Source: Eubacterium sp.
GTDB lineage: Bacteria > Bacillota > Clostridia > Eubacteriales > Eubacteriaceae
Assembly: GCA_030524435.1 (NCBI GenBank)
Contig: JAUNGS010000014.1
Location: 1 to 42,651, forward strand
DNA: 42,651 bases
Reading direction: 5' to 3'
This document shows positions 31,554-38,947 of the stretch, one piece after another (the first letter of the stretch is position 1; each line of letters begins with the position of its first letter). Both the position numbers and the translations under genes were made by a program. The notes under the pieces are model-generated. The model saw nothing but the letters and a program-made list of their open reading frames with translations, did no database searches and had not been told where the DNA came from.

Positions 31554-32876
31554 TTGAGCGTTGGTATCATTGGAATGAGTCTGCTGGGCATCGCCACGGC
31601 AGCTTCCTTGGCAAAGATGGGGCAGCAGGTCGTCTGCGCCGACATGGACGAGGAGCTGGTGAGTGCCGTCCGGGAGCTGGATTTTCCAGGCTACGAGGCC
31701 GATATGGAAAAAAATGTCCGGGAGGCCCAGGACTCAGGCAATTTAAAATTTAGTGAGCATATCAGAGGCGTCGTCAAGGACTGCAATATTATCTTCATTA
31801 CCTGTGAGGTGCCGGAGACCGACGGCGAGCTCCCCAGTCTTCGCTTTGTCAGGGAGATCGCCCGGAGCATTGCCAGCCATATGGAGGGGCCCAAAACCGT
31901 GGTCCTCAGATCCATTGTGCCGCCGGGATCAGCGGCGGCGGTGGCAGGCTATATGGAAGAAATCATGGCGGAGCGGGAGGATAAGCATTCCTTTGAGGTG
32001 CTGCTCTCCCCCAGTTTCAGCCGGCCGGGACAGCGCTTTAAGGAGATGCTTAGGCCGAAGTATATTTTAATCGGCGCCGAAGACGAGACAAAGGCGGAGC
32101 CCCTCAAGGCCCTTTACAGAAGCTTAGGCTTTTTAGACAACAGGATTAGCGTCGTGCCCCTCAGGGAGGCGGAGCTGGCGAGCTATGCCAAGAGCAGTCT
32201 GTTGGCCTTAAAAAATGCCTACGTCAACGAGCTGGCGGTCCTCTGTGACCGCATGGACATCAATTTGGAGGCGGTGACAAAAATCATGGGCAAAGACCCG
32301 GGGATTTCCGCCAGAAATCTGATGCCAAACCCCGGCTTCGGCGGCAGCGATATGCCCAAGGGTCTCAGGACGATGATGCGCCTGGCCGAAGAAAATGGGG
32401 CCTCTATGGTGCTGGCCCAGAGCGCCCTGAGGGCCAACGACAATCAGAAAAGCTGGTGTGTTAAGAAAATCGGCGAAATTCTGGGGGGCCTCGAGGGCAA
32501 GGTCATCGGGATCCTGGGCCTGGCCCAGGACCACGGCTCCGACGATCTCAGGGAGGCGCCCTCCCTGGATATCATCCACGGCCTGGCGGCCGGCGGCGCC
32601 GAGCTCAGAATTTATAATAAGAGTGGCTATCAGCAGGCCAAATGGCGCCTTTTCAAGGAGAAGGAGGCCGTGACCTTTGCCGAGGACATCTACGATGCCG
32701 CCCAGGGGGCCGACGCCCTGGTGGTGCTGACCCGGTGGCCCAACACCCGGGCCACCGATGAAGCCCGTCTCCACGCGGCCATGCGGGGGGACGTCCTCAT
32801 CGATTTCCAGAATCTCTTTGCAGGCCGCAGAGAGATCAGAGCTCTGTTTGATTATCACAGTTTTGGACTGAAATAA
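31554..32876 (+). CDS. UDP-glucose/GDP-mannose dehydrogenase-family protein lacking canonical catalytic residues
   Basis: This 440-residue protein has the three-part UGD layout: an N-terminal Rossmann domain, a helical middle and a C-terminal Rossmann domain. Active UDP-glucose dehydrogenases have a catalytic Cys in GFGGSCFPKD. Here the segment reads GFGGSDMPKG, so Asp replaces Cys. The catalytic Lys and Asn of the AE..K...N helix are replaced by Ser (AELASYAKSSLLA), and the GxGxxG loop reads GMSLLG. The start is TTG at 31554 after AAGGAG. It lies 12 bases before galU, so it is linked to UDP-sugar metabolism. It may be a regulator, a different dehydrogenase or an inactive homologue. Confidence 0.8.
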   Translation: MSVGIIGMSLLGIATAASLAKMGQQVVCADMDEELVSAVRELDFPGYEADMEKNVREAQDSGNLKFSEHIRGVVKDCNIIFITCEVPETDGELPSLRFVREIARSIASHMEGPKTVVLRSIVPPGSAAAVAGYMEEIMAEREDKHSFEVLLSPSFSRPGQRFKEMLRPKYILIGAEDETKAEPLKALYRSLGFLDNRISVVPLREAELASYAKSSLLALKNAYVNELAVLCDRMDINLEAVTKIMGKDPGISARNLMPNPGFGGSDMPKGLRTMMRLAEENGASMVLAQSALRANDNQKSWCVKKIGEILGGLEGKVIGILGLAQDHGSDDLREAPSLDIIHGLAAGGAELRIYNKSGYQQAKWRLFKEKEAVTFAEDIYDAAQGADALVVLTRWPNTRATDEARLHAAMRGDVLIDFQNLFAGRREIRALFDYHSFGLK

Positions 32877-32888
32877 AAGGAGATACAC

Positions 32889-33758
32889 ATGAAAGTAAAA
32901 AAAGCAGTCATCCCGGCAGCGGGTCTGGGTACCCGTTTTCTTCCCGTAACTAAATCTGTCCCCAAGGAGATGCTTCCTATTGTGGACAAGCCGACGATCC
33001 AGTACATCATCGAGGAGATTGTGGACTCCGGTATCGAGGAAATTCTCATCATCATCGGCAGAAACAAGGATGTCATCGTCAACCACTTCGACAATGTGCC
33101 GGAGCTGGAGTTCAACCTGAAGATGAAGGGCAAGGATGCGGAGCTCAAAATCATCGAGGATATCACCAACATGGCCAAGATCTTCACCGTGCGTCAGAAG
33201 GAGGCCAAGGGGCTGGGCCACGCCGTGCTCTGCGCCAAGGAGTTTGTCGGCGACGAGCCCTTTGCGGTGGTTCTGGGGGACGATATTGTCTACAACCCGG
33301 AAAAGCCGGCCTTGAAGCAGATGCTGGAGGTCTTTGATGAGTACCAGGCCTCGGTTATCGGGGTTCAGACCGTGGCCGACGACCAGGTGGACAAGTACGG
33401 CATCGTCTCGGGCAAGGCCGTGGGCGACGACGTTGTGGAGGTCAGCGACCTGGTGGAAAAACCGGCGGTGGGCACGGCGCCCTCCAATCTGGCAATTCTC
33501 GGCCGTTACGTCATCACGCCGGAAATTTTCGAGATCCTGGAGCACACCGGCAAGGGCGCCGGCGGGGAGATTCAGCTCACCGACGGCTTAAAGACCCTGG
33601 CGGAAAAACAGAAGATGTACGCCTACGACTTCAAGGGCAGACGCTACGATGTGGGTGATAAGCTGGGCTTTTTGGAGGCGACGGTGGAGTACGGCCTCAG
33701 AACGCCGGGGCTGGAGGAACGCTTCAAGGCCTACCTCAAGGATTTTATTAAAGAATAA
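32889..33758 (+). CDS. galU: UTP-glucose-1-phosphate uridylyltransferase
   Basis: This 289-residue cytoplasmic enzyme makes UDP-glucose from glucose 1-phosphate and UTP for glycan and envelope synthesis. It opens with KAVIPAAGLGTRFLPVTKSVPKEMLPIVDKP-like sequence (nucleotide-binding GLGTRFLP and metal/phosphate-binding KEMLP). It also shows GLGHAVLCAKEFVGDEPFAV, with the DD pair after it, and DVGDKLGFLEATVEYGL. AAGGAG precedes the ATG. It is in one unit with the UGD-like gene and one terminator away from phosphoglucomutase, which supplies its substrate. The assignment is firm. Confidence 0.96.
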   Translation: MKVKKAVIPAAGLGTRFLPVTKSVPKEMLPIVDKPTIQYIIEEIVDSGIEEILIIIGRNKDVIVNHFDNVPELEFNLKMKGKDAELKIIEDITNMAKIFTVRQKEAKGLGHAVLCAKEFVGDEPFAVVLGDDIVYNPEKPALKQMLEVFDEYQASVIGVQTVADDQVDKYGIVSGKAVGDDVVEVSDLVEKPAVGTAPSNLAILGRYVITPEIFEILEHTGKGAGGEIQLTDGLKTLAEKQKMYAYDFKGRRYDVGDKLGFLEATVEYGLRTPGLEERFKAYLKDFIKE

Positions 33759-33772
33759 TACAGGGACATTTG

Positions 33773-33808
33773 CGGCAAACCGTCCGAGATGGCGGTTTGT
33801 CGTTTTTT
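33773..33808 (+). terminator. Intrinsic terminator after galU
   Basis: A 10-bp stem with one wobble (CGGCAAACCG / CGGTTTGTCG) and a 10-base loop is followed by TTTTTT. Confidence 0.9.
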
Positions 33809-33871
33809 GAGCTGAGGATCATTTTAAGAAAAATTTTCATTTTAGGTTTAAAATGTCTAAGCTTTAATTCA

Positions 33872-33900
33872 TTGTGAAATGATGAAAAATTTGCTATAAT
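33872..33900 (+). promoter_or_regulatory. Phosphoglucomutase promoter
   Basis: TTGTGA (33872-33877) and TATAAT (33895-33900) are spaced by 17 bases, and TGC directly precedes the -10. Confidence 0.75.
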
Positions 33901-33961
33901 AGTTTGTAACCGAACAGCATTGTGTCGGCAATTGTTTATGCTTACAAGGAGGATAAGTACA

Positions 33962-35650
33962 ATGGGTTATCAAGAGATATACGAGCAGTGGAAAAGCAAC
34001 GCGGCGCTGGACGCCGAGCTTAAGGCGGAGCTGCTGGCTTTAACGGACGAAAAGGATATTGAGGATCGCTTTTACCAGGATCTGGAATTCGGCACCGGGG
34101 GCATGCGCGGTAAAATCGGTGTGGGTACAAACCGCATGAACGTGTACATGGTCTCCAAGGCCACCTGCGGTCTGGGAAAATACATTCTGTCCCAGGGGGC
34201 GGAAAATGCGGCCAAGGGTGTGGCCATCGCCTTTGACTCCAGAAATAAATCCGATGTCTTTGCCAAGACGGCGGCGCGGGTTCTGGCGGCCATGGGCATC
34301 CAGGTTTATCTCTTCGACAGCCTGCGCCCGACACCGGTGCTTTCCTTTACGGTACGTCATTTTGACGCCGCCGGCGGTATTGTCATCACGGCCTCCCACA
34401 ACCCCAAGGAGTACAATGGCTACAAGGTTTACGGCCCCGACGGCGGCCAGATGGTTACCGCTGCCGCCGATGCCTTAATCGCTGAAATTGCCAAGATCGA
34501 CGACTATTTCAATATTCCCCTGGCCGCCGAGGACGATCCCCACATCAAAATCATCGGCGCCGAGGTGGACGACGCCTACGCCCAGGCGGTGGAAGCCGTG
34601 GCTAAGGCCAGTCCCGGCAATGATCTCAAAGTCATTTACACCCCCCTCCACGGCACAGGCAACCTGCCGGTGCGCCGGGTGCTGAAGGAGCTGGGCTACG
34701 AGGTCACCGTCGTCAAGGAGCAGGAGCTGCCCGACGGGAATTTCCCCACGGTATCCTACCCCAACCCCGAGGAGCGCTCGGTGTTTAACATCGCCATGGC
34801 AATGCCCGAGGCCGAGACGGCGGACATCATCATCGGCACCGACCCCGACTGTGACCGCGTCGGTGTCGTCGGCAGAAACGCCGAGGGCGAATTCTTCGTG
34901 TTCACCGGCAACCAGACCGGCGCCCTTTTGGTGGACTATTTCTTAAAAACCAGAACCGATTTGCCGGACAATAAGGTTGTCATCAAAACCATCGTCACCA
35001 GCGAGCTGGGGGGCATCGTGGCCAAGGCCGGCGGCGCCGAGGTGCTGGATGTCTTGACGGGCTTCAAATACATCGGCGAATGGATGACTGAGTTTGAAAA
35101 AACCGGCGAAAAGACCTTTGCCTTTGGCTATGAGGAAAGCTACGGCTACCTGGCCGGCGACTATGCCAGGGATAAGGACGCGGTTTTGGCCTCGGCCTTA
35201 GTCTGTGAGATGGCGGCCTACTATAAAAAGCAGGGCATTACCCTCTACGAAGCCCTGGAAGGACTTTACAAAAAGTTTGGCTACTTCATCGAGGGCATCC
35301 AGTCCATGACCCTAGAGGGCATCGAGGGCAAGAAAAAAATCGCCGAGATCATGGAAAAATTCAGAGGCGATCACTTCACTGCCTTTGCCGATGAAAAGCT
35401 GGTGACCTTCAACGACTATCTGTCCCTGGAGAGCACGAATTTGGCCGATGGCGCCAAGACGGCCATCGATCTGCCTAAATCCAACGTTTTAAAATTTGTT
35501 TTTGACAAGAATTCCTGGTACGCCTTAAGACCCTCGGGCACCGAGCCTAAATTGAAGATTTACTACTCCGTCACCGGCGAGAGCCGCGAGGGCGCCGAGG
35601 AAAAAATGGAAATCCTGAAGAAGGCCGTCAACGAGATTGTTGAGCGCTAA
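33962..35650 (+). CDS. Phosphoglucomutase/phosphomannomutase (alpha-D-phosphohexomutase)
   Basis: This 562-residue enzyme interconverts hexose 1- and 6-phosphates, most likely glucose 6-phosphate to glucose 1-phosphate for GalU. Motifs are FGTGGMRGKIGVGTNRMN, the phosphoserine loop TASHNP with Ser145, the metal site DPDCDR (294-299), GFKYIGEWM with EESYGY (sugar-binding) and the C-terminal phosphate loop RPSGTEPKLK. The length matches the large PgcA-type family. I chose the ATG at 33962 because AAGGAGGA lies upstream. An earlier ATG at 33920 in the same frame lies in the leader. The gene sits directly beyond the galU terminator. Confidence 0.95.
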   Translation: MGYQEIYEQWKSNAALDAELKAELLALTDEKDIEDRFYQDLEFGTGGMRGKIGVGTNRMNVYMVSKATCGLGKYILSQGAENAAKGVAIAFDSRNKSDVFAKTAARVLAAMGIQVYLFDSLRPTPVLSFTVRHFDAAGGIVITASHNPKEYNGYKVYGPDGGQMVTAAADALIAEIAKIDDYFNIPLAAEDDPHIKIIGAEVDDAYAQAVEAVAKASPGNDLKVIYTPLHGTGNLPVRRVLKELGYEVTVVKEQELPDGNFPTVSYPNPEERSVFNIAMAMPEAETADIIIGTDPDCDRVGVVGRNAEGEFFVFTGNQTGALLVDYFLKTRTDLPDNKVVIKTIVTSELGGIVAKAGGAEVLDVLTGFKYIGEWMTEFEKTGEKTFAFGYEESYGYLAGDYARDKDAVLASALVCEMAAYYKKQGITLYEALEGLYKKFGYFIEGIQSMTLEGIEGKKKIAEIMEKFRGDHFTAFADEKLVTFNDYLSLESTNLADGAKTAIDLPKSNVLKFVFDKNSWYALRPSGTEPKLKIYYSVTGESREGAEEKMEILKKAVNEIVER

Positions 35651-35662
35651 CACATTGCACTT

Positions 35663-35683
35663 GGGGAAGGCGCTGCCTTCCCC
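35663..35683 (+). other. Intercistronic GC-rich hairpin
   Basis: A perfect 9-bp stem (GGGGAAGGC / GCCTTCCCC) closes a 3-base loop in the 53-base gap after phosphoglucomutase. There is no T-run, so it is more likely an mRNA stabiliser or weak attenuator than a terminator. Confidence 0.6.
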
Positions 35684-35703
35684 TGAACATTAAGGAGACT
35701 ACT

Positions 35704-36384
35704 ATGAAGTACGAAATTGAAGGGGGCAATCTCCCCGCTGTCATCGTCGAGCTTTCCGAGGGCGAGACGATCTACACGGAATCCGGCGGTATGGCCTGGA
35801 TGGACGACTGCTTTTCCATGGAGACCAACACCCGGGGCGGTGTGCTGAAGGCCTTTAAGCGTTCCTTCAGCGGACAGTCCATGTTTATGACCACCTATAC
35901 CTGTCACAAGGACGGGGGCAGAATCGCCTTTTGCTCCAGCTTCCCGGGCAATATCAAGGTGGCACATTTAGAGGAAGGGCAGTCCATCATCTGCCAGAAG
36001 CGCAGCTTTCTGGCGGCGGAGGCCAGCGTCGATTTGTCCATCTTCTTTAAGAAGAGCTTAAAAACCGGCTTCTTTGGCGGCGAGGGCTTTATTCTTCAGA
36101 AGATTACAGGGCCCGGCCTTGTGTTCTTGGAAATGGATGGCTCCATTGTGGAATACGAGCTCACCCAGGGACAGGTGCTCAATGTGGACCAGGGGCATAT
36201 CGCCATGTTTGAACCCAGCGTCAGCTTCGATATCACCCAGGTCAAGGGCGTGAAAAACGTATTGTTCAGCGGCGAAGGCCTGTTCATGGGACGCCTGGAG
36301 GGACCCGGGCGGGTATGGCTTCAGACCATGCCCTTCTCCAAGATTGTGGATGAGGTCATCGCCAAGGTGCCGACCAGCTCCTAG
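35704..36384 (+). CDS. AIM24/TIGR00266-family protein
   Basis: This 226-residue protein of the AIM24 beta-sandwich family has unknown biochemical function. The typical opening MKYEIEGGNLPAVIVELSEGE is followed by GGMAWMD, QSMFMTTYTC and a repeated beta pattern. It is probably cytoplasmic, since no signal peptide is seen. AAGGAG precedes the ATG. It follows phosphoglucomutase in the same direction without a terminator, and a ferredoxin gene follows 24 bases later, so the three may form one transcript. Confidence 0.85.
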   Translation: MKYEIEGGNLPAVIVELSEGETIYTESGGMAWMDDCFSMETNTRGGVLKAFKRSFSGQSMFMTTYTCHKDGGRIAFCSSFPGNIKVAHLEEGQSIICQKRSFLAAEASVDLSIFFKKSLKTGFFGGEGFILQKITGPGLVFLEMDGSIVEYELTQGQVLNVDQGHIAMFEPSVSFDITQVKGVKNVLFSGEGLFMGRLEGPGRVWLQTMPFSKIVDEVIAKVPTSS

Positions 36385-36408
36385 AAAACGTAGTTAGAAG
36401 GAGGCGTT

Positions 36409-36606
36409 ATGGAGAGTATTGTCAAGGTGGAAATGGGGCCGAACTGCATTAGCTGCGGTACCTGTATTGCCATGCACCCCGCAGTCTTTGAGTGGGACGA
36501 GCACAGCCGCTCCAGGCTGAAGGCGGGGATTAATCCGGACTGCTACATGGATGAAATCACCAATGCGGCAGCTGCCTGTCCGGCACGAAATATTATTGTG
36601 AAATAG
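36409..36606 (+). CDS. [4Fe-4S] ferredoxin
   Basis: This 65-residue single-cluster ferredoxin transfers electrons in the cytoplasm. The cluster ligands are Cys13, Cys16 and Cys19 (CISCGTCIAMHP) and Cys57 in ACPARN, the usual single 4Fe-4S layout. An extra Cys lies near residue 45 (PDCYMD). GAAGGAGG precedes the ATG. It ends before a strong terminator, closing the unit that begins with phosphoglucomutase. Its partner enzyme cannot be named from this window. Confidence 0.92.
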   Translation: MESIVKVEMGPNCISCGTCIAMHPAVFEWDEHSRSRLKAGINPDCYMDEITNAAAACPARNIIVK

Positions 36607-36615
36607 TTTTTAAGG

Positions 36616-36642
36616 GAGGTGTAAAATTTACACCTCTTTTTT
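36616..36642 (+). terminator. Intrinsic terminator after the ferredoxin gene
   Basis: A near-perfect palindrome (GAGGTGTAAA / TTTACACCTC) is followed by a T-run of six. Its symmetry would let it fold in either orientation, but the T-run supports + strand use. Confidence 0.92.
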
Positions 36643-36663
36643 GTTTTTTGCGCTGCGGTATTG

Positions 36664-36672
36664 TGATATAAT
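36664..36672 (+). promoter_or_regulatory. Extended -10 promoter of the NeuD-like gene
   Basis: TGATATAAT, a TGn plus perfect -10, lies 28 bases before the ATG. The leader would be very short. No good -35 is visible. Confidence 0.65.
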
Positions 36673-36699
36673 GTTGCAAACGAAAAACGGAGTATTGCC

Positions 36700-37317
36700 A
36701 TGGAAAAAATTGTGATCATGGGCTGCGGCGATCTGGTGCTGCCGCTGGCCGATGCCATATTAAAGAAGGAGGACGAGCTTCTGGGTGTCCTGGATGACCA
36801 GGACACAGCCGAGGCTGCGGGGGGATATCCCCTGTTGGGAAAGCTGGCGGACTGGCACAGCTGGGCGGATCAGGGCTGTCTTTTTATTGCGGGAAGCGCC
36901 GACCGCAGTGTCAGACGAGGGCTTTTTGAGAAATTTCCTGAAATTCCCTGGACCAGGGTGATCCATCCGGCGGCGGTGACGGGGCTTGGGGCCTCGGTGG
37001 GGCCGGGAAGCTTTATCGGCGCCGGGACGATCCTCGGGGCCGGGGCCTCGGTGGGGGCGCACACGGTGATCGAGGCCGGAGGCATTCTGGGCACCTCGGC
37101 GGCCGTCGGCGATTTCTGCCAGCTGCTGTCCAGGGTCAATGCGGGCAGCCGGGTCTCGGTGGGAGCTCACAGCTTTATCGGGCAGAGCGCAACCCTGAAG
37201 GACGGCGTGAAAATTGCCGAGAACACGGTTATCCAAACCGGCGAGATCGTCGTCAAGGACATGGTCATGAAGATGGTCTTTAAGCGGGGCGCCTGGATCT
37301 ATAAGGAAAATGGCTAG
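36700..37317 (+). CDS. NeuD/PglD-type sugar acyltransferase (left-handed beta-helix)
   Basis: This 205-residue protein has a short N-terminal Rossmann-like domain (KIVIMGCGDLVLPL, then GVLDDQD). A hexapeptide-repeat beta-helix follows (GASVGPGSFIGAGTILGAGASVGAH and later repeats), as in enzymes that O- or N-acetylate sialic acids and bacillosamine-type sugars using acetyl-CoA. The substrate is not determinable, though the neighbouring UDP-sugar and peptidoglycan genes suggest envelope glycans. It overlaps no gene. The DUF523 gene begins 11 bases after its stop, so the two are probably in one operon. Confidence 0.8.
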   Translation: MEKIVIMGCGDLVLPLADAILKKEDELLGVLDDQDTAEAAGGYPLLGKLADWHSWADQGCLFIAGSADRSVRRGLFEKFPEIPWTRVIHPAAVTGLGASVGPGSFIGAGTILGAGASVGAHTVIEAGGILGTSAAVGDFCQLLSRVNAGSRVSVGAHSFIGQSATLKDGVKIAENTVIQTGEIVVKDMVMKMVFKRGAWIYKENG

Positions 37318-37327
37318 GAGCTTTGAT

Positions 37328-38839
37328 ATGACGAAAAAAATTGTGGTCAGCGCCTGCTTGGCCGGTGAAAAATGCCGCTACGATGGCCGGGACAACCTGA
37401 TTCCGGAGATCAAGCAGCTGGTGGACGAGGGCAAGGCCATCACGGTGTGCCCAGAGGTGCTGGGGGGCCTGCCGACGCCCCGAAGTCCGGCTGAAATTAA
37501 ACTAGTCAAAGGAAAACGAAAGGTGTATAATAGAAAGAAGGATGTCACCCAGGCCTTCTATGTGGGGGCTGAGCTGGCCCTCAAAAGGGCCCAGGCCGCC
37601 GGCTGCGAGCTGGCAATTTTCAAATCCAAGAGTCCCTCCTGCGGCGCAGCGGGTGTCTACGACGGCACCTTTACCAAAACGCTGGTTCCCGGCGAGGGCA
37701 TTGCGGCAGAGCGCTTCCGCGCCCAGGGGATTAGGGTGGTGACAGAGGAAATCTGGTTAAAAAATCAAAAGGAGAAAGCGATGGAACAGAAGATAAATAT
37801 AGGGGTAGTTTTTGGCGGACAGTCCGGGGAGCATGAAATTTCAAGGATTTCTGCGGTCAACGTCATCGATGTCATCGACAGAGATAAATACGACCTCACC
37901 CTCATCGGCATCACCAAGGATGGCCGCTGGATGCTCTACAAGGGCGACTACACAAAGATCAGAGACGGCGCCTGGGAGACAGATACGGAAAATATCGTCA
38001 GCGATATCGACGTCTTCAACGATGCGGCCATCAAGGCGGTGGATCTCTTCTTCCCGATCCTCCACGGTCCCATGGGCGAGGACGGCACCATCCAGGGGGT
38101 CTTTGAAATGATCAACAAGCCCTATGTGGGCTGCGGCGTCATGGCCTCGGCGGTGGCCATGGACAAGGTGATGACCAAGGTGGTCTGCGAGAAGGCGGGG
38201 GTTCCCACAGGCCCCTACGTGAGCTTTAAGGCCCGCCAGTGGCAGCAGGACGCCCAGGCCATCGTAGACGACATCGTCGGCCGGGGCTTCCCGGTATTTA
38301 TCAAGCCGGTGAACATGGGCTCCAGCGTGGGCATCACCAAGGCCCACAACGCCGATGAGTTGGTGGCCGGCGTTGAGGAAGCTTTAAAATACGACGATAA
38401 AATTATCATCGAGGGCTTTATCAACGGCCGGGAAATCGAGTGTGCCGTGTTGGAGGACAATGGGGTCGTCAAGGCGGCGGTTCCCGGGGAAATCAAGGCC
38501 TCCAAGGAGTTCTACGACTACGAGGCCAAGTACGCCGAGGGTCAGCAGTCCGAGGCGGTTATTCCGGCGCCCATCAGCGATAAGCTCATCGAGCAGATTA
38601 AGGACTACGCCATCAAGGCCTTTGAGGCTATCGACGGCTCCGGTCTCGCCCGGGTAGACTTTTTCGTCACCCACGCCACCTACAATATTTATCTCAACGA
38701 GATCAACACCATGCCAGGCTTTACAAACATCAGCCTGTATCCCAAGATGTGGGAGGCCTCGGGAATTCCTTACGCCGAGCTGGTGGAAAAACTGATTCAG
38801 TCGGCCGCCCGCAAAAGAAAATTTGTGGAATATCGCTAG
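37328..38839 (+). CDS. DUF523 domain fused in frame to D-alanine-D-alanine ligase
   Basis: This 503-residue open frame joins two usually separate proteins. Residues 1-150 are a DUF523 protein with SACLAGEKCRYDG, CPEVLGGLPTPRSPAEI and SKSPSCG Cys motifs. From residue 152 a complete D-Ala-D-Ala ligase follows. No stop codon separates them. I chose the ATG at 37328 because AGGAG lies at 37316-37320. An upstream in-frame ATG (37310) lies inside the NeuD-like gene. An internal ribosome binding site precedes the ligase ATG (37781), so the ligase may also or only be made alone. The function of DUF523 is unknown. Confidence 0.85.
   Translation: MTKKIVVSACLAGEKCRYDGRDNLIPEIKQLVDEGKAITVCPEVLGGLPTPRSPAEIKLVKGKRKVYNRKKDVTQAFYVGAELALKRAQAAGCELAIFKSKSPSCGAAGVYDGTFTKTLVPGEGIAAERFRAQGIRVVTEEIWLKNQKEKAMEQKINIGVVFGGQSGEHEISRISAVNVIDVIDRDKYDLTLIGITKDGRWMLYKGDYTKIRDGAWETDTENIVSDIDVFNDAAIKAVDLFFPILHGPMGEDGTIQGVFEMINKPYVGCGVMASAVAMDKVMTKVVCEKAGVPTGPYVSFKARQWQQDAQAIVDDIVGRGFPVFIKPVNMGSSVGITKAHNADELVAGVEEALKYDDKIIIEGFINGREIECAVLEDNGVVKAAVPGEIKASKEFYDYEAKYAEGQQSEAVIPAPISDKLIEQIKDYAIKAFEAIDGSGLARVDFFVTHATYNIYLNEINTMPGFTNISLYPKMWEASGIPYAELVEKLIQSAARKRKFVEYR
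37526..37531 (+). promoter_or_regulatory. Possible internal promoter (-10) inside the DUF523 part
   Basis: A perfect TATAAT lies in an AT-rich island (about 37495-37545) within an otherwise GC-rich coding region. The -35 region is poor. If active it would drive ligase-only transcripts. Confidence 0.35.
37781..38839 (+). CDS. ddl: D-alanine-D-alanine ligase, alternative internal start
   Basis: The ligase joins two D-alanines with ATP for peptidoglycan synthesis. From this ATG it is 352 residues, the normal Ddl length. It has VVFGGQSGEHEIS, GEDGTIQGVFEM, KPVNMGSSVGITK and NEINTMPGFTNIS, and the YEAKY segment (Lys-Tyr) typical of D-Ala rather than D-lactate selectivity. The sequence AAAAGGAGAAAGCG directly before the ATG is a good ribosome binding site at the usual spacing. 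It is the same frame as the 37328 entry, listed separately because separate translation is plausible. Confidence 0.85.
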   Translation: MEQKINIGVVFGGQSGEHEISRISAVNVIDVIDRDKYDLTLIGITKDGRWMLYKGDYTKIRDGAWETDTENIVSDIDVFNDAAIKAVDLFFPILHGPMGEDGTIQGVFEMINKPYVGCGVMASAVAMDKVMTKVVCEKAGVPTGPYVSFKARQWQQDAQAIVDDIVGRGFPVFIKPVNMGSSVGITKAHNADELVAGVEEALKYDDKIIIEGFINGREIECAVLEDNGVVKAAVPGEIKASKEFYDYEAKYAEGQQSEAVIPAPISDKLIEQIKDYAIKAFEAIDGSGLARVDFFVTHATYNIYLNEINTMPGFTNISLYPKMWEASGIPYAELVEKLIQSAARKRKFVEYR

Positions 38840-38846
38840 AAAAGGC

Positions 38847-38875
38847 TTGAAATGTCGTTGGTTTAATGCTTTAAT
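38847..38875 (+). promoter_or_regulatory. Promoter of the DUF1934 gene
   Basis: TTGAAA (38847-38852) and TTTAAT (38870-38875), spaced 17 bases, with TGC before the -10. The hairpin at 38885-38918 would then sit at the very start of the transcript. Confidence 0.5.
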
Positions 38876-38884
38876 AGAGACACT

Positions 38885-38918
38885 AAAGCGTGCAGAGCCC
38901 TTGGGCTTTAACGCTTTT
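38885..38918 (+). terminator. Nested hairpin: terminator of ddl or leader hairpin
   Basis: Outer stem AAAGCGT/ACGCTTT encloses an inner AGCCC/GGGCT stem, and the outer arm ends in TTTT. It fits a terminator for the ddl unit, but it also lies just after a promoter-like pair and could be an attenuator or 5' stabiliser for the DUF1934 gene. Confidence 0.6.
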
Positions 38919-38947
38919 AAACATAAAATGACGGAGGTGACAGAGAG

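Noticed and set aside
32208-33545. A 445-codon open frame on the minus strand
   Set aside because: It lies antisense across the UGD-like gene and galU, whose motifs are clear on the + strand. Its translation is low complexity (His, Asp, Gly and Leu rich) without a recognisable domain, as expected of GC-rich shadow frames.
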